From: Lachnotalea sp. AF33-28
Lineage (GTDB): Bacteria > Bacillota > Clostridia > Lachnospirales > Lachnospiraceae
Assembly (NCBI RefSeq): GCF_003477885.1
Contig: NZ_QUEE01000026.1
Span: 1-32,270 of the forward strand
Length of the DNA stretch: 32,270 bases
Reading direction: 5' to 3'
The translations under genes and the position numbers were made by a program. The notes beneath the pieces were generated by a model, which made no database searches, was not told the origin of the DNA, and saw only the letters and a list, made by a program, of their open reading frames with translations. Positions 16,141-23,369 of this stretch are shown one piece after another (positions within the stretch are counted from its first letter, which is position 1; each line of letters begins with the position of its first letter).

Positions 16141-16779
16141 ATGAATTACCATACGGTGATATTTGACCTGGACGGAGTGATCTGCCATACGGACCACTAC
16201 CACTATCAGGCGTGGAAAAGGATTGCGGACAGTCTGGGGATCGAGTTTAATCAGAACATCAATAACCGGCTGCGGGGTGTGAGCCGCATGGACAGCCTGG
16301 AAATAATTCTGGAGAAGTATGAAGGGGTTCTGACGGCAGAGGAAAAAGAGCGTCTGGCCGCCGAGAAAAATGAATATTATAAGGAACTGCTCAAGGAGAT
16401 GACGCCCGATGATTTGAGCTGTGAAGTCAAAGACACTTTGGAAGAGCTTAAGCGCCGTGGGATCACGCTGGCCATCGGATCGTCCAGCAAAAACACGAGA
16501 TTTATATTAAGCCGGCTGGGGCTGGCGGATTTCTTTGACGCTGTCAGCGACGGCAATAATATCAGCAGGTCTAAGCCGGACCCGGAGGTGTTTTTAAAGG
16601 CGGCAGAATTTGCCGGGGCAGATCCTGCCGGCTGCCTTGTGGTGGAGGATGCCAGAGCGGGCGTGGAGGCGGCAAAGGCCGCAGGCATGGACTGCGCCGC
16701 TATCGGGGACGCTGCGGACTGCGGCATCGCGGACTATTCCATGAAGGAATTTTCAGAACTTAAAAAGATTGTGTTATAG
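16141..16779 (+). CDS. pgmB: Beta-phosphoglucomutase-like HAD phosphatase
   Basis: 212 residues of HAD subfamily I. The N-terminal FDLDGVI motif holds the nucleophile D9 and acid/base D11. A helical cap follows (RLRGVSRMDSLEIIL, the substrate loop typical of beta-phosphoglucomutase). Then come GSSSKN (motif II), K in SKPDPEVF (motif III) and VVEDARAGVEAA (motif IV). The enzyme would convert beta-glucose 1-phosphate to glucose 6-phosphate after phosphorolysis of disaccharides. It starts 19 bases after leuA, so it probably shares its transcript, although no functional link with leucine synthesis is obvious. No disaccharide phosphorylase gene lies nearby. Confidence 0.85.
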   Translation: MNYHTVIFDLDGVICHTDHYHYQAWKRIADSLGIEFNQNINNRLRGVSRMDSLEIILEKYEGVLTAEEKERLAAEKNEYYKELLKEMTPDDLSCEVKDTLEELKRRGITLAIGSSSKNTRFILSRLGLADFFDAVSDGNNISRSKPDPEVFLKAAEFAGADPAGCLVVEDARAGVEAAKAAGMDCAAIGDAADCGIADYSMKEFSELKKIVL

Positions 16780-16810
16780 GATATACCAAGGAAAATACGG
16801 CCTATAGAAC

Positions 16811-16827
16811 AAAAAAGCCCTCCGGGC
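16811..16827 (-). terminator. Terminator of the PHP-domain gene (minus strand)
   Basis: On the minus strand GCCC-GGA-GGGC is followed by TTTTTTG, a small G+C hairpin with a U-tract. It lies about 90 bases after the minus-strand stop and just beyond the end of the convergent pgmB gene. Confidence 0.6.
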
Positions 16828-16875
16828 AGGAACGCACTGCGGCGGAATGGAATGATGTCGCTGAAGCGGCCCGCC

Positions 16876-16911
16876 GCAGGAAAGAATCCCGCGAGCGGGA
16901 TTCTTTCCTGC
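16876..16911. repeat. Perfect 17-bp inverted repeat between convergent genes
   Basis: GCAGGAAAGAATCCCGC (16876-16892) and its exact complement (16895-16911) are separated by two bases. The left end overlaps the right arm of a second pairing, CTGCGGCGG (16837-16845) with CCGCCGCAG (16871-16879), so the two hairpins exclude each other. No U-tract follows on either strand. It may act as a bidirectional transcript-end or stability element for pgmB and the PHP gene. Confidence 0.6.
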
Positions 16912-16916
16912 ATGTA

Positions 16917-17693
16917 TCAGGTTTCCTGATTGGAGAGACGGCGCCGCTTTTTCCATTTGACCAGACACGCGCTTTTATTAAAGAAATAAAAAGCATGTAT
17001 GGGCACGGAATAAAGCCTTCCCAGTTTCTGCCTGGTGGTGTGCCGGTACAGCGTGCCTCCGCAGCCGGAGATCCTGCGTTCCTTTACGGCTTTTATGAGA
17101 TCAGCCGCCGTGTGTACCGGCACGTCCAGTTCCGTGTAAGCGGTGCCTACGCAGGCGGACTTATGGGAATCGCTGCCTCCGAACTGCACCTTGCCGTATT
17201 TCTCCGCCAGAGCCTGTGCCTTCTCGTTGGATACGCTGCCTTCGCAGGCATTAAACGCCTCAACGAAATCAAATTTCTCTATGATACTGTCGTCCTTGCG
17301 GAAACGGCCGGTATTCATAATGCTTAAGTATTTTTCTCCGCAGGGATGCGCGGGACCTATGATGCCGCCGTGCTTATGGATCACATCGATCAGCACTTCA
17401 ATGGGCAGGCCGCGCACCTCCAGGATGCGCAGCTTCAGATTGTCAGGCATGACGATGATCATGTGTCCCGCATCCCGGGTATCATATTCAATTCCCTTGA
17501 TCACATCAAACCCGCTGAAGACGTCATCATATTTCAGTTCGTATTTCCATTTGCGAAAGCCGTCATAGCTGTCGTGATCCGTCACCAGCATCCCTGCAAA
17601 CCCCTGTTCCTTCAGCTGGCGGATATAATCACACAGCGCGACTTTGGAATCGATGGAACCCTCTTTTACATGGCAATGCATGTCAAATTTCAT
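16917..17693 (-). CDS. PHP-domain metal-dependent phosphoesterase
   Basis: 258 residues on the minus strand. It has the ordered metal-binding motifs of the PHP superfamily: HCH at the N terminus (MKFDMHCHVKEGS), TDHDS, KGIEYD, GPAHPCG, NACEGS and GGSDSH. These hold a multi-metal centre that hydrolyses phosphate esters; relatives act on histidinol phosphate, nucleotides or small RNA. The start follows AGGAAAGG on the minus strand. After the PHP core the last 25 residues are basic and unusual (VKWKKRRRLSNQET). Its 5' leader holds an 8-bp hairpin (17731-17748). The gene stands alone between convergent pgmB and divergent rhaD. The substrate is unknown. Confidence 0.8.
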   Translation of the reverse strand: MKFDMHCHVKEGSIDSKVALCDYIRQLKEQGFAGMLVTDHDSYDGFRKWKYELKYDDVFSGFDVIKGIEYDTRDAGHMIIVMPDNLKLRILEVRGLPIEVLIDVIHKHGGIIGPAHPCGEKYLSIMNTGRFRKDDSIIEKFDFVEAFNACEGSVSNEKAQALAEKYGKVQFGGSDSHKSACVGTAYTELDVPVHTAADLIKAVKERRISGCGGTLYRHTTRQKLGRLYSVPIHAFYFFNKSACLVKWKKRRRLSNQET

Positions 17694-17851
17694 AGATTAC
17701 CACGACCTTTCCTAAAATATTATCTGTGCCCTGCTGCGTCCGCAGCAGAAAATGGAGGGTTATCCAATATTTATATTATACATCCAAATTGAAAAAATTG
17801 GGTGATATAATTGTAAAAAACGTTAGTAAAAACATTTGAATTCGATTATAG

Positions 17852-17880
17852 TTGTTTTTTGGAAATAAATAGTGTACATT
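17852..17880 (+). promoter_or_regulatory. Promoter of rhaD
   Basis: TTGTTT at 17852-17857, a 17-bp spacer and TACATT at 17875-17880. It points away from the PHP gene and lies about 80 bases before the rhaD start codon. Confidence 0.5.
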
Positions 17881-17959
17881 AAAAGCAGTGAAGCTGTCTC
17901 CGGGAAATCAGTGGGGGACGGCAGACGGAAAGTATGGCTTAATTCTAGGAGGAAATGCG

Positions 17960-18787
17960 ATGAGAATTCTTGAATCAAAGTTTGTACAGGGATTTATAAA
18001 GATGGCTGATGATGGGTACAAGCAGGGCTGGCATGAGAGAAACGGCGGCAACCTGTCCTACCGCCTCAAGGAGTCAGAGGTGGAGTCCATACGCGCCCGT
18101 TTAAATGCGCCCGGCGATTGGACGCCCATCGGCACCAGCGTGCCCGGCCTGGCAGGCGAATTTTTCATGGTGACCGGAACGGGAAAATATTTCCGTAACA
18201 TCAGCGTGGATCCGGAGGTCTGCGTTGCAATCATAGAGCTGGACGATATCGGGGAAAATTACCGCATCCGCTGGGGTCTGGTGGAAGGCGGCGGGCCTAC
18301 CAGCGAGCTGCCCACCCATCTGATGAACCATGAGGTGAAGAAACGCGTGACAGGCGGCAGGCACCGTGTGATCTATCATGCCCATACCACCAATACCATC
18401 GCGCTGACCTTTGTGCTGCCGCTGACGGATGAGGTGTTCACGAGAGAGCTTTGGGAGATGGCCACAGAATGCCCTGTGGTGTTCCCCGAAGGGGTCGGCG
18501 TGATCGGATGGATGGTGCCGGGCGGCCGGGACATCGCCATAGAGACCAGCAAACTGATGGAGAAATATAATGTGGCGATCTGGGCGCATCACGGTATGTT
18601 CTGCTCAGGGGAAGACTTTGACCTGACCTTCGGACTCATGCATACGGTGGAAAAATCCGCAGAAATACTGATCAAGGTGCTTTCCATGAGCCCCACCAAG
18701 CTGCAGACGATCACTCCGGACAATTTCAGATCTCTGGAAAAGGATTTTCATGTGGAGCTTCCGGAACGGTTTTTATATGAGAAATAA
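17960..18787 (+). CDS. rhaD: L-rhamnulose-1-phosphate aldolase
   Basis: 275 residues, the normal RhaD length. It is a class II, zinc-dependent aldolase splitting L-rhamnulose 1-phosphate into dihydroxyacetone phosphate and L-lactaldehyde. The predicted zinc ligands are H140 and H142 (YHAHTTN) and a histidine of the WAHHGMF motif (210-211). The catalytic glutamate is E116 in SELPTH. ATG 17960 is chosen because AGGAGG (17947-17952) precedes it; the open frame runs back to 17888 without a ribosome site. Rhamnose isomerase (rhaA) and rhamnulokinase (rhaB) genes are not in the window. The GH106-like enzyme at the left edge could supply rhamnose. Confidence 0.92.
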   Translation: MRILESKFVQGFIKMADDGYKQGWHERNGGNLSYRLKESEVESIRARLNAPGDWTPIGTSVPGLAGEFFMVTGTGKYFRNISVDPEVCVAIIELDDIGENYRIRWGLVEGGGPTSELPTHLMNHEVKKRVTGGRHRVIYHAHTTNTIALTFVLPLTDEVFTRELWEMATECPVVFPEGVGVIGWMVPGGRDIAIETSKLMEKYNVAIWAHHGMFCSGEDFDLTFGLMHTVEKSAEILIKVLSMSPTKLQTITPDNFRSLEKDFHVELPERFLYEK

Positions 18788-18802
18788 GAGCAATTAATAT
18801 TT

Positions 18803-18838
18803 GGCGGGAATCGGGCCGGAACAAGGCCCGGTTCCGCC
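18803..18838 (+). terminator. Hairpin after rhaD, likely terminator
   Basis: A strong G+C stem (GGCGGGAATCGGGCC at 18803-18817 with GGCCCGGTTCCGCC at 18825-18838) lies 15 bases after the stop. There is no clear T-tract after it, so it may end transcription weakly or protect the 3' end. Confidence 0.55.
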
Positions 18839-19123
18839 GCTTCTAATCTGTATTATCTTTAAGTTCTTAACATAATCCCAAAATATATTTCAATAAAATC
18901 AATCTGCATGCCGGCACTTTGCGTTCTGCAAAACCGCCGCCAAAGGTTGAGAGAATACTGGCAGAAAAGGGGCAGTTTATCATTGCAGTATTTATTTTTG
19001 TCCGATTCAGGCAGTCAAACGGCGCACCCATACGGCGGGTGCTGTTTTGATGTACCTGTTCCATCTCATTTACCCATGTCCCTGACTCTCGTATGCAGAG
19101 AAAGCGGCGGGAAAGAATATCTG
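18839..19123. other. Intergenic stretch without identifiable gene
   Basis: About 285 bases between the rhaD hairpin and the likely start of the next ORF. Reading frames stay open on both strands (plus from 18908, minus 18867-19169), but none has a ribosome binding site, a family motif or normal composition. The first part (18841-18900) is A+T-rich and could hold a promoter, although no well-spaced pair of boxes stands out. It may contain the decayed start of the following ORF. Confidence 0.4.
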
Positions 19124-19636
19124 ATGCAACAATATAAGGAATGGCTTGACCGGGAGAGCAGAAGCGCACTGTGGGATGCAGAAGCCTGCGGCCGTATTTT
19201 CAGCGCCTGGAGCCGCATGTGGAAGGAGGCACAGCGCGGCTGCCGCAGATGGGACGGGCGGGCTGTCCTCTCCGGCGCCGCACTGCTGCTTTGTCCCGGG
19301 CGTTTTTATCTGGCGGGGGCTGGGCAGATGCGCGCCTACTCTTACTCCCGCGGCAGGCTTTCTGCACTTTACATTCCAAGGCGGGATCTGCAGACGCCCT
19401 GCTTCCTGTCCGGCCCGGAGTCGGCAGGTGAGATCTATATCCTGATGGCCGACGTGCCCGGAATCGATCGGAAGGAGCGGCGGATGATTCAGATCTTAAG
19501 CGGGATCCGGGAGCGCGCGGGAGAGGCGGAAAAACTGAGGGGGCTTTTCTGCGCTGCAGAATCCATACGTGAGCTGATCTGCCGGCCGGCCCCGGAGAGC
19601 ATTTTTTATCCTGCCGCGCTTGTGATGAGGAGCTGA
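19124..19636 (+). CDS. Hypothetical protein, faintly PP2C-like
   Basis: About 170 residues from ATG 19124, which has a weak site (GGGAAAG, 19109-19115). Other starts at 19076 and 18908 are possible. The stretch AALLLCPGRFYLAGAGQMRAYSYSRG resembles the PP2C phosphatase segment in which a strand leads to GDSRAY, but the acidic metal ligand is missing (AGAGQMR). The protein ends LFCAAESIRELICRP, then FYPAALVMRS. If related, it would be a catalytically dead phosphatase-like protein. The product is rich in Arg, Ala and Cys. It stands about 100 bases before the DUF2156 gene. No reliable function can be assigned, and the N terminus may be lost. Confidence 0.45.
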   Translation: MQQYKEWLDRESRSALWDAEACGRIFSAWSRMWKEAQRGCRRWDGRAVLSGAALLLCPGRFYLAGAGQMRAYSYSRGRLSALYIPRRDLQTPCFLSGPESAGEIYILMADVPGIDRKERRMIQILSGIRERAGEAEKLRGLFCAAESIRELICRPAPESIFYPAALVMRS

Positions 19637-19733
19637 ACTGCTCATTAAATGGTGTTTTCCTATTGAATAAAAAAAATGCCGGAGCGGATAATAAGGTTAT
19701 TATAAATAGAAAGCCCGGAGGATATACAAAACT

Positions 19734-20639
19734 ATGGAGCATCCATTTCATACCGTAACAGCCGCCGACATAGACACACTAAAAAAATATTTTCCCCTTC
19801 GCGCGCATAAGTCCTGTGACAGCGTGTTTCTGGACATGTTTTTATGGAAGGACTATTACAGGGTCCGGATTCGGGAGACAAAAGGGCGCGCCCTGGAATG
19901 GATACAGGAAGTGGACGGGAAGCTGTATGCGGGAATTCCTGTCTGTGCGCCGGAAGACCTGCCGCGCTTTTTCCTGAACACACAGGAATATTTTAACAGG
20001 GAAGAAAAGAAAAAAATGGTGGTCTATTCGGCGGATGAGGAGGCTGTGGAACTTTTAAATCTGCCGGAGAGCGGGTACCTGGTGGAGGAGAAACCGGAAT
20101 ATGCGGATTATCTGTACGATGCCGACGCGCTGCGCAGCCTTTCCGGAAAAAAGTACCATAAAAAGAAAAACCACGTCAACGCATTCCGGAAGGAATATGA
20201 CGGGAGATTTTGTTACCGGCCTCTTAACTGCGGACAGACCGATGCAGTTGCGGAATTTTTGAGCCGCTGGAAGGAGATGCGCGGGGAGGAAACCGATGAG
20301 CAGCTGGAGGCTGAGCTGCGCGGTATAAGCGATATCCTAAAGCACTGCAGCCAGGTGCAGGCCAGGATGGCGGGCATATATGTGGATGAAACGCTGGAAG
20401 CATTTACCCTTGGGAGTTATAATGAGGAAAAGAGGATGGCCATCATTCATATTGAGAAGGCCAATCCAACTATCCGGGGGCTCTACCCCTTTATCAACCA
20501 GCAGTTTTTAATTCATGAGTTTCCGGATGCGCTTTTGGTAAACCGGGAGGATGACGCGGGAGTGGAGGGGCTGCGCAAGGCGAAGCTCTCCTGGCACCCG
20601 GTGGATATGGCGAGAAAATACAGGATAGAACAGAGGTAA
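19734..20639 (+). CDS. DUF2156 (phosphatidylglycerol lysyltransferase C-terminal-like) protein
   Basis: 301 residues beginning at ATG 19734 behind GGAGG. The sequence matches the two-GNAT-fold DUF2156 family: FPLRAHKSCDSVFLDMFLWKDYY near the start, LSGKKYHKKKNHVNAFRKEY in the middle (about 137-156), and HIEKANPTIRGLYPFINQQFL followed by LVNREDDAGVEGLRKAKLSWHP at the end. The fold is that of the catalytic domain of MprF-type aminoacyl-lipid synthases, but no membrane segments are present here, and the cytoplasmic stand-alone proteins are not functionally defined. The next gene starts one base after its stop and is another GNAT, suggesting coupled expression. Confidence 0.8.
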   Translation: MEHPFHTVTAADIDTLKKYFPLRAHKSCDSVFLDMFLWKDYYRVRIRETKGRALEWIQEVDGKLYAGIPVCAPEDLPRFFLNTQEYFNREEKKKMVVYSADEEAVELLNLPESGYLVEEKPEYADYLYDADALRSLSGKKYHKKKNHVNAFRKEYDGRFCYRPLNCGQTDAVAEFLSRWKEMRGEETDEQLEAELRGISDILKHCSQVQARMAGIYVDETLEAFTLGSYNEEKRMAIIHIEKANPTIRGLYPFINQQFLIHEFPDALLVNREDDAGVEGLRKAKLSWHPVDMARKYRIEQR

Positions 20640-20640
20640 G

Positions 20641-21717
20641 ATGATCAGATATCTGGGACAGGAAGAGAAGGAAAAATCAAAAGAGCTGTGGCGTCAGGCA
20701 TTTCCTGAAGAGCGCGAAGCGTATACGGAATTTTATTACCGGCAGGCAGTTTGGGGCAATCAGATCCTTGCAGAGGAAGAGGACGGGCAGGTACTCTCGA
20801 TGCTCCACCGCAATCCCTACCGGATGCAGATCAGAGACACGGTGTGGCCGGTCTGCTATATCGTCGGTGTGGCGACCCGCCGGGATCACCGCAGGAGGGG
20901 GCTGATGAGAAAGCTGATGGTGCGGTGCCTGCAGGATTTATATGAGGAAGAGATCCCCATGGCCTATCTCATGCCTGCAGACCGGGCATATTACACACCG
21001 TTTGATTTTTCGGATATCACATATCACGAATTTTACCGGGGCAATCCGGAGGATGCGGGGGAATGCATGCCGGCGGACAGCACGGCACCGGAAGAGACCG
21101 CCGAGTACTGCAACCGGATGCTGGCCTGCTGGTATGAGGCCTATACGCTGCGGGATGCGTCATACTGCGAGCGCCGCCGGCAGGAGCTAAAGAGCGAAGG
21201 CGGGGACATGGAATTTCTCTGCCGGGAGGGAAAGCGCAGGGGCGTTATTTCCTATGTGCAGGACGGCGGCACATACGAGATCCAGGAGATTCTGCGGGAG
21301 CCGTCCTTTGCGGGCAGGGCTCCGGAAGAAATATTTGAACGGAAATATACGGCGCCGATCATGGGCAGAGTGACCCATGGAAAACGGTTTATGAAGCTGC
21401 TGCGGTCGGACAGGGACATTGAACTGACCATTGATCTGGAGGATTCCCTGATCCCGGGCAATACGGGACGTTATCATCTGCATGTCGGCAGGGATGCCTG
21501 CCAGGCGGTGCGTCTGCCGAAAGAGGATGAATCAGCCGGGAGCGAAGACGGGGAGATTATCCGTGTATCGCCCCAGGGCCTGACATCCCTGCTTTTCGGG
21601 CAGACCGGCGCAGGACAGCTCATGGAGGAAGGCCATGTAAAGGGCGGGGCTGCTGCTGCGGAATGCCTTGCACATCTGCGGCCGGTATCCGGGGTCTGTA
21701 TCATGGAGATTGTATAG
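20641..21717 (+). CDS. GNAT acetyltransferase, Eis-like with C-terminal SCP2-type domain
   Basis: 358 residues. The N-terminal GNAT part carries the acetyl-CoA motif VATRRDHRRRGLMRKLM (about 80-96) and YLMPADRAYYTPFDF. The C-terminal part (about 240-358) has the sterol-carrier-like pattern VTHGKRFMKLLRSD, ELTIDLEDSLIPGNTGRYHL and LTSLLFGQTGAGQL, as in Eis-type multidomain acetyltransferases. It starts at ATG 20641, one base after the DUF2156 stop, with AGAGGTAAG inside the upstream gene as ribosome site. The acyl acceptor is unknown. Eis enzymes acetylate amines, including aminoglycosides, but resistance should not be assumed here. Confidence 0.8.
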   Translation: MIRYLGQEEKEKSKELWRQAFPEEREAYTEFYYRQAVWGNQILAEEEDGQVLSMLHRNPYRMQIRDTVWPVCYIVGVATRRDHRRRGLMRKLMVRCLQDLYEEEIPMAYLMPADRAYYTPFDFSDITYHEFYRGNPEDAGECMPADSTAPEETAEYCNRMLACWYEAYTLRDASYCERRRQELKSEGGDMEFLCREGKRRGVISYVQDGGTYEIQEILREPSFAGRAPEEIFERKYTAPIMGRVTHGKRFMKLLRSDRDIELTIDLEDSLIPGNTGRYHLHVGRDACQAVRLPKEDESAGSEDGEIIRVSPQGLTSLLFGQTGAGQLMEEGHVKGGAAAAECLAHLRPVSGVCIMEIV

Positions 21718-21743
21718 ATTTCTTGTGAAGTATTGTTCGGAAA

Positions 21744-21771
21744 TTGACAACTAACCGATCGGAATTATTCT
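21744..21771 (+). promoter_or_regulatory. Promoter of the sugar-transport operon with internal palindrome
   Basis: TTGACA at 21744-21749, a 16-bp spacer and TATTCT at 21766-21771. The spacer contains the perfect palindrome CCGATCGG (21755-21762), a possible repressor or response-regulator site. The leader before the lipoprotein start is about 55 bases. Confidence 0.55.
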
Positions 21772-21831
21772 GTACGCCGGATATTGAATCCTGTAAAATT
21801 ATAAGCATAAAAACATACAGGAGGATGTGTA

Positions 21832-23346
21832 ATGAAAAAAGGTTTAATTATTTTGGCCGCTGTGATGCTGCTAAGCGCTGCATTAGCGGGATGTTTCGGC
21901 TCCGCGGGAAGAGCGGATGCACCGGATTCGGAAACGGAAACAGGAGGAGCTGTTGAACCGTACAATGTTGTGATTTCGGTTTTTTATGTGGGCACAGTAC
22001 CGAAGGATCTGGAGCTGGTGGAAGAGGCAATTAATAAAATAACCGTGGATGCGATTGACTGTACAGTTACGCTGCTTCCTATTTCCGCATCAGAGGCATC
22101 GGCCAAGTTCAGTCTGTGGGTTTCCAATGGGGAAAAAATAGATCTTATGTCCAGCTTCCCGCTAGATCTGGGTACATGCATAGCGAATAATTCTGTAGTG
22201 CAGTTGGATGATCTGTTGTCGGAACATGCACCGTATATCTCGTCCCTGGATAAACGCTATCTGGGCTCGAAATATAACGGCGGTATCTATGGGATACCTG
22301 TTATGCAGAGAACCTATGGTGCGGTAGGAGGTATTGTGGTCCGCAATGATATCATGAAGGAAGTCGGCCTGAATTATACAGAGGAAGATATTGTCGATTA
22401 TGAGGATCTGGATGCAATGTTTGCCCTGGTTCATGAAAAATATCCGGAAATGATAACTTACGGTTTTGGCGGCACGCTGCTGGGCACGGCAGCAGGGTAC
22501 TTTATTCCGGTTGAGAGCTTTTCTGTGGCCGGCATGGGTGCGGGCGTATTGATGAACGGCGGTGTGGATACCACGGAAATTGTGAATCTGTTTGAGACGG
22601 ATGAATATAGAGAATATCTGGACTGGATGCGCAGATGGAATCAGGCGGGGTATATTTCGCCGGATGCGGCGACCACCACGGATGCTAGTGAATGGCTCAA
22701 AGCCGGGCGTGCTTTTTCGAGTGCGAACAGCATAGCGGAGCCGGGCGCTTCGGAGAGCTCCAGCCAATCCTGTGGAAGAGACGTGACAGTGTTGTATCAG
22801 CAGGAGCCAATGGTAAAGAGTGATACATATTCCGCCGCGCCGTGGATCATTCCGATTACAAGTGAACGTCCGGAAAAAGCATTGGAATTTTTGGATTTCA
22901 TGTATGAGAGTAAAGAAGTCGCCAATCTGATTCAGTATGGTATCGAGGGTGTACATTACGATATGACCGATGAAGATATGATTATAAAGCTTCGTGAAGA
23001 CCGGGCTTACACCAATCTGTTTGGCCTCTATGGAAATAAAATGAATGTATACATGGTGGCGCCAAACAAGAATTCTGTGTATGAGGAATCAGCAGTATTT
23101 TCCGAGAGGGCGCTGGAAAGAACTTCAACAGCAGCAGGCTACCGATTTGTGCCGGAGAATGTCACGGCAGAGCTGGCTGCGATCAGCAATGTTATGGGTG
23201 AATATATTGCAAGCCTGGAGTACGGCTTTGTAGATGTGGATACGGTTCTGCCTCAGTTTAATCAGGCTCTGAAAAATGCCGGTATCGATAAAGTCATAGC
23301 AGAAAATCAGAAACAATTTGATGAATGGCTGAAAACACAGGAATAG
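21832..23346 (+). CDS. Extracellular sugar-binding lipoprotein of an ABC transporter (LplA-like)
   Basis: 504 residues. A lipoprotein signal (MKKGLIILAAVMLLSAAL) ends in the lipobox ALAGC with the lipidated cysteine C21, so the protein is anchored outside the membrane. The mature part resembles family 1 solute-binding proteins; the C-terminal 70 residues (VPENVTAELAAISNVMGEY, QKQFDEWL) match DUF3502, as in LplA-type proteins for oligosaccharides. AGGAGG precedes ATG 21832. It is first in an operon with a two-component system and two permeases, and would deliver the sugar to them. The ligand is unknown, though pectic or galactan-derived sugars fit the hydrolase at the operon's end. Confidence 0.88.
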   Translation: MKKGLIILAAVMLLSAALAGCFGSAGRADAPDSETETGGAVEPYNVVISVFYVGTVPKDLELVEEAINKITVDAIDCTVTLLPISASEASAKFSLWVSNGEKIDLMSSFPLDLGTCIANNSVVQLDDLLSEHAPYISSLDKRYLGSKYNGGIYGIPVMQRTYGAVGGIVVRNDIMKEVGLNYTEEDIVDYEDLDAMFALVHEKYPEMITYGFGGTLLGTAAGYFIPVESFSVAGMGAGVLMNGGVDTTEIVNLFETDEYREYLDWMRRWNQAGYISPDAATTTDASEWLKAGRAFSSANSIAEPGASESSSQSCGRDVTVLYQQEPMVKSDTYSAAPWIIPITSERPEKALEFLDFMYESKEVANLIQYGIEGVHYDMTDEDMIIKLREDRAYTNLFGLYGNKMNVYMVAPNKNSVYEESAVFSERALERTSTAAGYRFVPENVTAELAAISNVMGEYIASLEYGFVDVDTVLPQFNQALKNAGIDKVIAENQKQFDEWLKTQE

Positions 23347-23369
23347 AAAGAAAGTTAGGGGAGCAGTGA

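Noticed and set aside
18867..19169. 100-codon minus-strand ORF after rhaD
   Set aside because: No ribosome site and no motif; it overlaps an uncertain plus-strand ORF and a gene-poor stretch. It is most likely a chance frame.
20641..21717. Aminoglycoside resistance gene (Eis)
   Set aside because: Similarity is to the general Eis-like architecture, which is widespread in non-resistant Firmicutes; the sequence gives no basis for a resistance call.
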